From: Streptomyces hyaluromycini
GTDB lineage: Bacteria; Actinomycetota; Actinomycetes; Streptomycetales; Streptomycetaceae
Assembly (NCBI RefSeq): GCF_002217755.1
Contig: NZ_BCFL01000022.1
Location: 248,001-312,000 of the forward strand
DNA length: 64,000 nucleotides
Reading direction: 5' to 3'
Part shown: positions 43,276 to 51,786 of the stretch, in pieces
Layout: every line of letters starts with the position of its first letter
How positions within the stretch are numbered: the first letter of the stretch is position 1
The notes under the pieces: generated by a model
Told to the model about the DNA's origin: nothing
Database searches by the model: none
What the model saw: the letters and a program-made list of their open reading frames with translations, nothing else
Made by a program: the position numbers and the translations under genes

Positions 43276-45654
43276 TCAGGGGATGGCCAGTTCGGCCCAG
43301 ATGGTCTTCCCGGAACCTGTGTAACGGGTGCCCCAGCGCTGGGACATCTGGGCGACGAGGAACAGGCCGCGGCCTCCCTCGTCGTCCCGGCGGGCCCGCC
43401 GCAGGTGCGGTGCCGTGTGCGCGTTGTCGGAGACCTCGCACAGCAGGCTGCGGTCCCTGATCAGCCTCAGCAGCACGGGCCCGGTGGCGTACCGGATGCT
43501 GTTGGTGACCAGCTCGCTCACCACCAGCTCCGCGGTGAACGCCAGCTCGGACAGGCCCCAGGTCTCCAGCTGGCGCTCGGTGTCCGTGCGGGCCCGGGCC
43601 ACCATCGCCGGGTCCGGCGGCAGCTCCAGGTCCGCGACCTGGCCGGCGCCCAGTCGCCGGGTGCGCACCAGCAGCAGCGTGGCGTCGTCCGCCTGCGGCC
43701 CCGGCGGCAGGGTCGACAGCGCCCGGTCGCACAGCTCCTCCAACGGGCACCGCTGCCAGGTGAGCACATGGGCGAGGCGGTCGATACCGCTGTCGATGTC
43801 GGTACGCCGGTCCTCCACGACGCCGTCGGTGAAGAACGCCACCACGCTGCCGCTGGACAGGCTCAGCTCGACGTTCTCGTAGGGCAGGCTGCCCAGCCCC
43901 AGCGGCGGTCCCGGCGCCAGCGCGGACAGCGCCACCGAGCCGCTCGCGTCGGCCACGATCGGCGGGGGATGGCCCGCGCTCGCCCAGACACAGCGGCCGC
44001 TGACCGGGTCGTAGATCGCGTACAGGCAGGTCACCCCGAGCGCCTCGTCGCCCAGCCCGTCGTCCGCGCGGGACTCGGAGTCCTGCGCCACCAGGCCGTC
44101 GAGGCGGGTGAGCAGCTCGGCCGGGTCCAGGTCCAGCAGGGCCAGGGTCCGTACGGTGGCGCGCAGTCGGCCCATGGTCGCTGCCGCGTGCACACCGTGG
44201 CCGACCACGTCGCCGACGGTCAGCCCCACCCGGGCACCGGACAGCGGGATCAGGTCGAACCAGTCGCCGCCCACCCCGACCCGGCTGTCGGCCGGCAGGT
44301 AGCGGTAGGCCACGTCGACCGCGCTCTGCTCGGGCAGGTGCTGTGGCAGCAGGCTCCGCTGCAGCACCAGGGCCGCCGCGTGCTGGCTGGTGTACCGGCG
44401 GGCGTTGTCGATGCCGACGGCGGCGCGCTCGGTCAGCTCCACGGCGAGCGTCTGCTCCTCGGGGCCGAAGGGGTCGGGGTTGCTGCTGCGCCGGAAGGTG
44501 GCGAGGCCGAGGACCGCGTCCCGGGCGACCAGCGGGACGAACAGGCTGGAGCGCCGGTCCGCCGATGCCGGTTCGTCCGCCGAGCCGTGCTTGGCGGCGT
44601 CGACGACGGGGCGGCTGGTGGCCAGACTCAGCGCCTGCGGCGACGACGGCGGATAGGAGACGGGAGTGGTCCGGAACTCCTCCGGGGTGCGGCCGTGCAT
44701 CCGCAGCAGACTGTGCCCCGGCGCCGAACCCGTCGGCGGCTGCCGGCCCTCGATGACCGCCGGCGGCAGGTCCACCAGCACCTCGTCGGCCAGCTGCGGC
44801 ACCGCCACGTCGGCGAGCTCCGCTGCCGTACGGCGTACGTCCAGCGAGGCGCCGATGCGCTTGCCCGCCCGCACCAGCAGGGACAGCCGCTCCTGGGCGC
44901 GGTAGCGGTCGGTGATGTCCAGGGACTCCTCGAACAGCCCCAGCGGCTCGCCTCTGGCGTCCACCAGCCGGTGGTACGAGCAGGACCAGACGTGCTCGCG
45001 CACCGGGTCGGCGGGAGCCCGCCCGCGATAGTGCATGCCCATGATCGGCTCGCCCGTCGTGAGCACGTGCTCCATGATCTGGTCCTCGTCCGGAGGGTGG
45101 TGGCGGGAGATGAACTCCCCCTCGGGAAAGAGGTCCTCGGCCGGGCGGCCGATGTACTGGGCGATCCCCGCGAGCTCCAGATCGGTGGAGACGTTCCCCC
45201 AGACGACGCGCATGTCCGTGTCGAAGATCGTCAGACCCACGGAGGACTCCGTGGCCAGCCCCTGCAGCATGGCCAGCTGCGCCTCCCAGCCCCGCAGCGC
45301 CGCCAGCTCCGCCGCGACCACGACGGTCGCGGCCACGCCCTGGGACGCGAGCGGGCTGAAGGTCACGGCCGCGCGCAGGGTGTGCCCGTCCCGGCACGAC
45401 AGGTCCAGTACCGTGCTGCGGGGCCGGTGCGCCGTGCAGAGCGCGGAGAGCCGCTGCCCCGGATCCGCCGCCAGCAGGCGGGCCGCCGGCCGGCCGAGCA
45501 CGTCCTCGGGCGGATGTCCGAGGAGGCGCTGGGCCGAGGCGCCCCATCCCGAGATGCGGCCTTCGGCGTCCAGCACCGCGGCCGCGGCCTTGGTGAGGTC
45601 CAGAGGACTGTGGAAGTCGACGTTGGCCGCGTTCGGAAAACGATCCATGGGCAC
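43276..45654 (-). CDS. PAS/GAF/PP2C serine phosphatase with C-terminal anti-sigma-type ATPase
   Basis: The product is 792 residues. Domain order is: PAS (about 15-75, LLGHPPEDVLGRP), second PAS (about 130-240, GLTIFDTDMRVVWGN), GAF (about 255-410, SLFVPLVARDAVLG), SpoIIE/PP2C phosphatase (about 430-640, LQRSLLPQHLPE, GGDWFDLIPL, GDVVGHGVHAAA, ASAGHPPP, FFTDGVVE) and a GHKL ATPase like RsbW (about 665-792, ELVVSELVTNSIRYA, GRGLFLVAQMS). Such proteins combine phosphatase and kinase activity in sigma-factor partner switching. The start GTG 45654 follows GGAGGG with 5-nt spacing; ATG 45648 is a near alternative. The NB-ARC gene follows after 94 nt. Confidence 0.93.
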   Translation of the reverse strand: MPMDRFPNAANVDFHSPLDLTKAAAAVLDAEGRISGWGASAQRLLGHPPEDVLGRPAARLLAADPGQRLSALCTAHRPRSTVLDLSCRDGHTLRAAVTFSPLASQGVAATVVVAAELAALRGWEAQLAMLQGLATESSVGLTIFDTDMRVVWGNVSTDLELAGIAQYIGRPAEDLFPEGEFISRHHPPDEDQIMEHVLTTGEPIMGMHYRGRAPADPVREHVWSCSYHRLVDARGEPLGLFEESLDITDRYRAQERLSLLVRAGKRIGASLDVRRTAAELADVAVPQLADEVLVDLPPAVIEGRQPPTGSAPGHSLLRMHGRTPEEFRTTPVSYPPSSPQALSLATSRPVVDAAKHGSADEPASADRRSSLFVPLVARDAVLGLATFRRSSNPDPFGPEEQTLAVELTERAAVGIDNARRYTSQHAAALVLQRSLLPQHLPEQSAVDVAYRYLPADSRVGVGGDWFDLIPLSGARVGLTVGDVVGHGVHAAATMGRLRATVRTLALLDLDPAELLTRLDGLVAQDSESRADDGLGDEALGVTCLYAIYDPVSGRCVWASAGHPPPIVADASGSVALSALAPGPPLGLGSLPYENVELSLSSGSVVAFFTDGVVEDRRTDIDSGIDRLAHVLTWQRCPLEELCDRALSTLPPGPQADDATLLLVRTRRLGAGQVADLELPPDPAMVARARTDTERQLETWGLSELAFTAELVVSELVTNSIRYATGPVLLRLIRDRSLLCEVSDNAHTAPHLRRARRDDEGGRGLFLVAQMSQRWGTRYTGSGKTIWAELAIP

Positions 45655-45760
45655 CGCTTCCCTCCGTGCTCCCTCAGCATCCCGTGCCGCAGGACGGACG
45701 ACAACCGCACGCCCGATCGCCCCCTCCGCACACCGAACCGCTGCCGCCGGCCGGCGGGCG

Positions 45761-46684
45761 TCACCGCAGCATGCCGCTCGCCAGCTCCCACAGGCGCTCG
45801 GCGTTCGCGGGGTCCAGCGCGTAGGGGGCCACGCCCGGCACGCCGAGTCCGGCGGGGCGCCCGGTGACCCGCGGTGACTCGTTGACGTCCTCGAAGTAGC
45901 GTCCGCCGACGTCCTGGACCAGGGCGGACGCGGCGAGGAACACCGAGGTGGCGGCGCCCTGCTCGACCGTCTTGCGGTACGGCTCCGGGGTCTTCAGCCC
46001 GCCCGTGTGCCGCTGCAGGTTGGTGGCGATCGCCCCGGGGTGCAGGGCATTGGCCCGGATACCCTCGGCCGCCCAGCGGCGGTCCGCCTCCACCGCCAGC
46101 AGCACCTCCGCGGTCTTGGACTGCCCATAGGCGCCGAGCGCGTCGTAGGGGCGGAAACGGTAGTCGAGATCGTCGAAGACGACCGGGGAGAACAGGTGGC
46201 CGCTGGAGGACACGGTCACCACGCGGGCGCCGCCGGCCTCGGCCAGCGCGCCGTGCAGGCCCAGGGTGAGGGCGAAGTGGCCCAGGTAGTTGGTGGCGAA
46301 CTGCTGCTCGTGGCCGCGGCTGCCCCGTTCGAGCTCGGGGAGCATCATGATCCCGGCGTTGTTGACCAGGATGTGCAGCGGTCCGCGCCACGCGGCGGTG
46401 AACGCGGTCACGGAGTCCAGGTCGGCGATGTCGACGTGGGCGACACGCACCGCGTCGTTCCCGGTGATCCCGCGCAGTCCGGCCGCGACCGGTTCGGCCG
46501 CCTCCGGCCGGCGCACCGCCAAGGTCACCTCGGCCCCTGCGGCCGCCAGCGCCCGCGCGGTCTCCACCCCGATCCCCGACCCGGCGCCGGTGACGACGGC
46601 GCGCCTGCCGGACAGGTCGACGCCGTCGATCACCTGCGCGGCGGTCGAGTTCCGGTCGAACGGAGTGCGGAAAAGCTCGGACAC
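45761..46684 (-). CDS. Short-chain dehydrogenase/reductase (retinol-dehydrogenase-like)
   Basis: This 307-residue SDR has VVTGAGSGIGVETARALA (TGxxxGIG), NNAGIM, catalytic Ser in VVTVSSSGH, and YGQSKTA (YxxxK). The extra length with FATNYLGHFALT and DDLDYRFRPYDAL matches the protochlorophyllide/retinol-dehydrogenase-like subgroup common in Streptomyces. GTG 46684 has GAGGAG 8 nt upstream. It is divergent from the XRE/MmyB-like regulator at 46820, sharing a 135-bp promoter region; such SDR-regulator pairs are common and the regulator probably controls this gene. The substrate is unknown. Confidence 0.92.
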   Translation of the reverse strand: MSELFRTPFDRNSTAAQVIDGVDLSGRRAVVTGAGSGIGVETARALAAAGAEVTLAVRRPEAAEPVAAGLRGITGNDAVRVAHVDIADLDSVTAFTAAWRGPLHILVNNAGIMMLPELERGSRGHEQQFATNYLGHFALTLGLHGALAEAGGARVVTVSSSGHLFSPVVFDDLDYRFRPYDALGAYGQSKTAEVLLAVEADRRWAAEGIRANALHPGAIATNLQRHTGGLKTPEPYRKTVEQGAATSVFLAASALVQDVGGRYFEDVNESPRVTGRPAGLGVPGVAPYALDPANAERLWELASGMLR

Positions 46685-46819
46685 GGAAGGCTCCTCAGGG
46701 GGGCGGGCGGGGCGGTGCACAGCCCACTGTGCGGTGCCGGGCGGGCACCGGCCAGGACGGCTCGGGACTAGGAGTGACAGGGCCACCCGGCCGGCACGGC
46801 CGCTGCCTACCCTGGTCGT

Positions 46820-47710
46820 ATGACAGCCGTCGGTGATCCGGGTGCCCTGGCCGGCTATCTCAGGGCCCGCAGGGAACTCGTCCAGCCGGCCGACGCGGGT
46901 ATCGCCGACGACGGCAAGCGCCGCGTTCCCGGGCTGCGCCGCGAGGAGGTCGCCTTTCTCGCCGGGGTCAGCTCCGACTACTACGTCCGCCTGGAACAGG
47001 GCCGCGACCGCAACCCCTCCGAACAGGTGCTGATCGCCATCGCCGCCGCGCTGCGGCTGGACGAGGAGGCCACCGCCTACCTGATCCGGCTCGGCACCGC
47101 TCCCCAGGCCGCCCGCGGCCGCCGCGCCCGCCGGCCGGAGAAGGCCGGCGACGGCATCCGCACCCTGATCGGCAGCTGGCCGCTGACCCCGGCGTACGTC
47201 CACGGCAGGTACATGGACGTCCTCGCCGCGAACCGGCTCGCCCGCGCGCTCTCGCCGTCCCACGCTCCGGGCCGCAACGCGATCCTGGACGCGTTCCTCA
47301 TGCCGGAGCATCGCGAGCTGCACACCGACTGGGAGGCCATGACCGCCCGAGTGGTCCCCTACCTGCGCTCGGTCGCCGGCGCGGACGTCGACGACCCGCG
47401 CCTGGTGGAACTCGTCGGGGAGCTGTCCCTGCGCAGCGAACGCTTCCGCCGGCTCTGGGCCCGCCACGACGTCCGGCACAAGTCGACCGGGACCAGCCTG
47501 CTGCGCCACCCGCAGGTCGGCCCGCTGGAGCTGCACTACGAGAAACTTCTGATCCCCGGGAGCGCGGGCCAGACCCTGGTCACCTATCACGCACGCCCCG
47601 GCAGCGACTCCGAGGACCGGCTGCGGCTGCTCGCCTCCCTGGACGGGCCCGCCGCCACCGGCCCCGCCCGGACCGGCAGCGACGACGCGGATGTCCCGGC
47701 CCCGTCGTGA
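46820..47710 (+). CDS. XRE regulator with MmyB-like ligand domain
   Basis: This 296-residue regulator has an N-terminal XRE helix-turn-helix (about 10-80: LAGYLRARRELVQPAD, RVPGLRREEVAFLAGVSSDYY in pieces, RLEQGRDRNPSEQVL) and a C-terminal MmyB-like PAS-related ligand domain (about 105-280: YVHGRYMDVLAANRLARAL, WARHDVRHKSTGTSLLRHPQVG). MmyB-type domains bind fatty-acid-like or small hydrophobic ligands, and members typically regulate the divergent SDR, which is the arrangement here. The stop is separated by 3 bp from the end of the converging oxidase pseudogene. Confidence 0.93.
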   Translation: MTAVGDPGALAGYLRARRELVQPADAGIADDGKRRVPGLRREEVAFLAGVSSDYYVRLEQGRDRNPSEQVLIAIAAALRLDEEATAYLIRLGTAPQAARGRRARRPEKAGDGIRTLIGSWPLTPAYVHGRYMDVLAANRLARALSPSHAPGRNAILDAFLMPEHRELHTDWEAMTARVVPYLRSVAGADVDDPRLVELVGELSLRSERFRRLWARHDVRHKSTGTSLLRHPQVGPLELHYEKLLIPGSAGQTLVTYHARPGSDSEDRLRLLASLDGPAATGPARTGSDDADVPAPS

Positions 47711-47713
47711 CCC

Positions 47714-48309
47714 TCAGCCGGTGTGGCCCCCGCCGTGTCCGCCGTGGGCCGTGCCGTGGTCGAACTTCATCGCCTCCTCGGGCATGACCACGAAGGGCCG
47801 CATCATCCCCATGTCCTCGTGTTCGAGGAGATGGCAGTGGTACATGAAGCGGCCGTAGGCGCCGTCGAACCTCCCCATCACGCGCAGGACCTGGCCGCCC
47901 GGCACCCGGAAGACGTCCTTGTCCGGCTCGACGCCCTCGCGGCCGGGCTCGGTGTTCGCCTGCGGGCGGCCGTCGGTGCGCAGCGGCACCTGCACCGAGG
48001 TGACCGGATACTCACTGCCCTTGGGGATCCGGTTGGTCCAGGCGATGCGGACGCGCTGCCGCGGCGGACCTCGATGGTCGGGCCCGGCACCTGTCCGTCG
48101 TACCCCCACATCAGGGTCGGCGGGAGCTGCGGGTGCAGGCGGACCCAGGTCGGGCGCAGCGCGATCTCCGTCTCGCGCAGGACGTCGCCGGTGCCGGGCC
48201 GCAGGACGGGCGGGACCGGCAACGGCGCCACGTACGGCGCCAGTTCCTCCGGCGTCGGCGCCGCTTCCCCGGCGCCGCTCTCGGTGATCCTGTCGATGAT
48301 GTCGGTCAA
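47714..48309 (-). pseudogene. Multicopper oxidase pseudogene (frameshift plus large internal deletion)
   Basis: Read from ATG 48309, the N-terminal part of a PhsA/bilirubin-oxidase-like multicopper oxidase is clear (VRLHPQLPPTLMWGYDGQVP, GPTIEVRRG). At about 48060 one base is missing and the frame changes; the continuation RVRIAWTNRIPKGSEYPVTS lies in the next frame. It then jumps, near 47910, from the early EGVEPDKDV directly to the extreme C-terminus FRVPGGQVLRVMGRF and YHCHLLEHEDMGMM. The central copper motifs (HLHG, WYHDH, HPIHLH) are absent. About 200 codons remain of a protein usually over 600 residues long, so this cannot be an active oxidase. Confidence 0.88.
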
Positions 48310-48477
48310 GGTCGAACACCCCCGTGTGTTCTGTGTGCTCTATGGCTCTTGTGTGGTCTGCGGTTCCTTTCCCCTCACTCCAAAGGACTCCCGGTCCACG
48401 TCCGACGTTCCAGGAATGCCCCGTTCCATCCGAAAGGGTGAGTATTTCCGGCCAGCCGTGTTCCTGCGCCCGAAACG

Positions 48478-48517
48478 CCGATCGGCACGGTCCGGGGAGG
48501 AGGACCGTGCCGATCGG
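48478..48517 (-). terminator. Hairpin terminator after the phosphoesterase gene
   Basis: A perfect 16-bp stem (48478-48493 with 48502-48517; CCGATCGGCACGGTCC and complement) has an 8-nt loop, 18 bp beyond the phosphoesterase stop. Confidence 0.82.
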
Positions 48518-48534
48518 GTCGGGGCGGGGGAGGG

Positions 48535-50367
48535 TCAGGCGGCCGTGCGCTGCCTGCGGCGCAGCGTCAGGTACGAGCCCATGGCGCCGGCGGCCACCAG
48601 GGCGCCCACGCCGAGGCTGACCGGAAGGGCCGGGAACTGGCCGGAGTCGGTCGTCGCCGCCGTGTTCACCATCGCCGGGCCGGGGGTGATGTGGGTGCTC
48701 ACCGCGGAGACGTGGCGGATCGGGCCGATGTGCTTGACGGAGCCGTCCGAGTTCAGCAGCACCTGCTTGTTGTTGGGGTGCCGGAAGTCGAACATGTTCG
48801 TCAGCGAGCCCGCGGTCGCGTCGAAGGAGTGGTCGCCGACGCGGCCGGTGCGCCAGTTGTCCTCGATGAAGCGGGTGATCGAGGACTGGTCGGTCTGGGT
48901 GTGGTCGACCTTGTTCACCTTGCTGTAGGGCGAGATGACCAGCAGCGGCTGCCGGGTGCCGGGGCCGCAGCGGTCGGCGTAGCCGCCGGTCGCGGCGGGG
49001 CCGGCCTGGCAGGCCGCGCTGTCCAGGGCCTTGCCGTTGGAACCGACGGTGGAGTCCGTGGAGCCGTTGCGGGGCTTGGCATAGGCGTGGTCGTACCAGC
49101 CGTCGGAGTCGTCGTACGCGATGACGATCGCGGTGGACTTCCACTGCGGCGAGCTCTGGATGGTGTTGATCTCGTTGACGAGGAAGTGCTGCTCGTCGGT
49201 CGGGTCCGAGTAGCCGGCGTGGCCGTCCTGGTACTCGCCGGCCTTGAGGAAGCTGACGGCCGGGAGCTTGCCCGCCTTGGCGGCCGCGGTGAAGTCGGTC
49301 AGGTCGTAGTTGTGGTTCGCCTGGCCGTTGTGACCGATCTCGTTGACGTTCTTCGGCGCCACGTGGTGCGGGTTGGACGTCGACTTGTAGTACGAGAACG
49401 GGTTGTGGTGCGGGCTGTAGTCGACCACGGAGGCGCCGCCGACGTTCGTGTGCGTGGTGTCGCACTTGGCGTAGGAGCCGGACGTGCCGTCGTAGGCCGT
49501 CGACGGGCGGAAGCCGCCCTGGAACCAACCCCACGTCACGTGCCTCGTGTTGAGCAGGTCACCGATGTTCTTGCCCTGCAGCGACGCCAGCGCGCTGGCG
49601 CTGGTGTGGTCCTTGTCGGAGCAGTCGTCGTAGGCCGGGTCGGGGTCGTTGACGACCGTGCCGACACCCTTCGCGTCCGGGGAGGCGATGGCGTACGAGT
49701 CCGGGGTCGACGTCTGCTTGCCGGTGACCGAGTCCACCGAGATCGCGCCGTGCGTCTGACCCGAGATCAGGTTGAGCGCGCCGGGCGTGGACGGGCCGTA
49801 GACCGAGCTGTAGGAACGGTCGTTCAGGGCGTACTGCTGGGCGTAGTTCCACAGACCGGTGACGGTGTTGCCGTCGTAGTAGTCCATCACCAGGCCCGGC
49901 TCGCCGAACAGGCCGCCGCTGCACTTGTCGACCTCGGTGTTCTGCACGAACTGGTCGGCCTTGCCGCCGTCGTAGGCCAGCTGCTCGGGCCCGTAGGAGT
50001 GGTTCTGGTCGCAGGTCATCGCCTGCGACGAGGACAGCCGCTTGGGCGTGTACTGGTTCGGGTTCTTCGTGAGCAGCCCGGCGTGCGCGACGGTGGCGAT
50101 GTCCTTCGGGGTCTTCTTGGACGCCGTGAACTTCGTGCCGTCGGTGTTCGCGGCCTTCGGGTAGGTCGCGAAGTAGTGGTCGAAGGAGATGTTCTCGTCG
50201 AACAGCACGACCACGTGCTTGATCGGGGTCGCGGTCGACGAGCCGCCGCTGTGCCCGGCGGGTACGGCGGCCCAGCTGGGCGCGGTGCTCCCGAGGACCG
50301 TGAGTGCGGCGGCCCCCGCGAGAGCGCCGAGGCTCCTCATCGCGGTTCGTCTTCCTGTGCTGGCCAT
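48535..50367 (-). CDS. Secreted phosphoesterase (phospholipase C/acid phosphatase family) with C-terminal anchor
   Basis: The product is 610 residues. The N-terminal signal is basic (MASTGRRTAMRS) and hydrophobic, with cleavage near SWA-AVP. The mature part matches the PF04185 phosphoesterase family: IKHVVVLFDENISFDHYFATYP (metal site Glu-Asn in DENISFDHYF), DQNHSYGPEQ, GHNGQANHNYDLTDF, DEQHFLVNEI and DDSDGWYDH. A hydrophobic segment (LPVSLGVGALVAAGAMGSYLTL, about 580-600) and a basic tail anchor it to the membrane, an uncommon feature among secreted relatives. It probably hydrolyses phosphate esters or phospholipids outside the cell. GGAGGGGAA precedes ATG 50367; an upstream in-frame extension is not supported. 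Confidence 0.9.
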   Translation of the reverse strand: MASTGRRTAMRSLGALAGAAALTVLGSTAPSWAAVPAGHSGGSSTATPIKHVVVLFDENISFDHYFATYPKAANTDGTKFTASKKTPKDIATVAHAGLLTKNPNQYTPKRLSSSQAMTCDQNHSYGPEQLAYDGGKADQFVQNTEVDKCSGGLFGEPGLVMDYYDGNTVTGLWNYAQQYALNDRSYSSVYGPSTPGALNLISGQTHGAISVDSVTGKQTSTPDSYAIASPDAKGVGTVVNDPDPAYDDCSDKDHTSASALASLQGKNIGDLLNTRHVTWGWFQGGFRPSTAYDGTSGSYAKCDTTHTNVGGASVVDYSPHHNPFSYYKSTSNPHHVAPKNVNEIGHNGQANHNYDLTDFTAAAKAGKLPAVSFLKAGEYQDGHAGYSDPTDEQHFLVNEINTIQSSPQWKSTAIVIAYDDSDGWYDHAYAKPRNGSTDSTVGSNGKALDSAACQAGPAATGGYADRCGPGTRQPLLVISPYSKVNKVDHTQTDQSSITRFIEDNWRTGRVGDHSFDATAGSLTNMFDFRHPNNKQVLLNSDGSVKHIGPIRHVSAVSTHITPGPAMVNTAATTDSGQFPALPVSLGVGALVAAGAMGSYLTLRRRQRTAA

Positions 50368-50553
50368 GCTGGTTCCCCTCCGGGCATGAACGTCACTGCG
50401 TCGTACAGGCAGGGATGCTTCGCCCGCTTGCGGGCGCTGTGGCGGAGCCATGATGGCGGCTGAATGAACACCGGGTCAGGGATGCTGGGGCAAACCTTGA
50501 CTGGGTATTGACCGTTTGGGCTACGGAATTGCCATGGAGTTGTTCGAACAAGC

Positions 50554-51786
50554 TCAGGTGAGCAGGGCGCGTCCGAACCAGTCGTTCCGGTCCCGCACGC
50601 CGGGCAGGGCGAAGAAGTAGCCGCCGCCGAACGGCGAGATGTAGTCGACCAGCGGCTCCCCGGCCAGCCGCTTCTGCACGGTCTCGAACTGCCGGGCCAG
50701 GTCCTGCTGGTAGCAGCTGAACAGCAGGCCCATGTCGAGGTTGCCGTTGCTGTCCATGCCCCGGTCGTAGTTGTAGGCGCGGCGCAGGATCCGCTGCTCC
50801 GCGGTGGCCGTGGTGCGCGGGTTGGCCAGCCGGATGTGCGCGTCCAGCGGGATGACGTCGCCCTTCGGGTCGTCGGCGTAATCGGGCGTGTCGTGCTCGG
50901 CGTTGCCGTCCAGGGGCGCCCCGGACTCGCGGGAACGGCCGAACATCCGCTCCTGCTCGCTGAGCGAGACCCGGTCCCAGAACTCCACCAGCATGCGGAT
51001 CAGCCGCACCACCTGGTAGCTGCCGCCGACCGCCCACTCCGGCTCGCCGGAGTCCTTGCCGACCCACACCAGCCGGTCCATCTCCCGGGCGCTGGTGGTC
51101 TCCGGGTTGGCGGTGCCGTCCTTGAAGCCCAACAGGTTGCGCGGGGTGCCGGACGGGCGGGGCGGACTGGTGAAGCCGTCCAGCCGCCAGCGGACCTGCA
51201 TGCCGCCCCGGGTGTGCCGGGCGATGTCGCGCAGTGCGTGCAGCACGGTGTCGGTGTCGTCCGCGTGCAACTGCAAACTGAGGTCGCCGTGACACCACTC
51301 GGGCCGCAGGTCGTCGTCCGGGAAGGCGGGCATCTCCGTCAGCCGGCGCGGTCTCAGTTTCCCGAGCCCGTACCGGTCGTCGAAGAGCGAGCCGCCGACG
51401 CCGACGGTCACCGCCAGCGCACCGGACGGCAGTTGCTCCCCGAGGACGCCCGAGTCGGCGGGCGGGCCGGTGACCCCGACCGGGTCCGGGGTGCCGCCCG
51501 AGGTCAGGAAGCGGGCGCGGTCGGTGAGCGTGTGCAGCAGCTCGGTCAGCTCGGCGCGGCTCCCGGCGGTGACGTCGAAGGACGTGAACACCGTCGTCCG
51601 GCGGGGCGCGGCGATCGCGGACTGCTGGCGGGCGCCGTGGAAGGGAGCGATGGTGCTGGGGGTGGCGGGGTCCGTACCGGGGGCGGCCGCGCCGCCGGCG
51701 GCCAGCCCCGCGCCCGCGAGGGCCGCGCCGCGCAGGAACCCGCGGCGGCCCACTCCGCCCTTGCCGGCCGTCTCGTTCGTGCTCAT
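50554..51786 (-). CDS. efeB: Dyp-type deferrochelatase/peroxidase, Tat-exported
   Basis: This 410-residue haem peroxidase has a Tat signal (GRRGFLRGAALAGAGLAAGG) and the Dyp-type GxxDG motif seen as GFKDGTANPE (Asp about residue 235). The proximal His is in DAHIRLANP, and a distal Arg region is in MLVEFWDRVSL. EfeB enzymes extract iron from haem or oxidise ferrous iron in the EfeUOB system. The start ATG 51786 overlaps the stop of efeO by 4 bp and follows GGAGGACGG. Export in folded form with haem is expected from the Tat signal. Confidence 0.93.
   Translation of the reverse strand: MSTNETAGKGGVGRRGFLRGAALAGAGLAAGGAAAPGTDPATPSTIAPFHGARQQSAIAAPRRTTVFTSFDVTAGSRAELTELLHTLTDRARFLTSGGTPDPVGVTGPPADSGVLGEQLPSGALAVTVGVGGSLFDDRYGLGKLRPRRLTEMPAFPDDDLRPEWCHGDLSLQLHADDTDTVLHALRDIARHTRGGMQVRWRLDGFTSPPRPSGTPRNLLGFKDGTANPETTSAREMDRLVWVGKDSGEPEWAVGGSYQVVRLIRMLVEFWDRVSLSEQERMFGRSRESGAPLDGNAEHDTPDYADDPKGDVIPLDAHIRLANPRTTATAEQRILRRAYNYDRGMDSNGNLDMGLLFSCYQQDLARQFETVQKRLAGEPLVDYISPFGGGYFFALPGVRDRNDWFGRALLT

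Noticed and set aside
42184..45867. Very long plus-strand open frame (over 1200 codons) opposite the NB-ARC and phosphatase genes
   Set aside because: It lies antisense to two well-supported genes and its translation is low-complexity Arg/Gln/Pro-rich, as expected of a GC-rich shadow frame.
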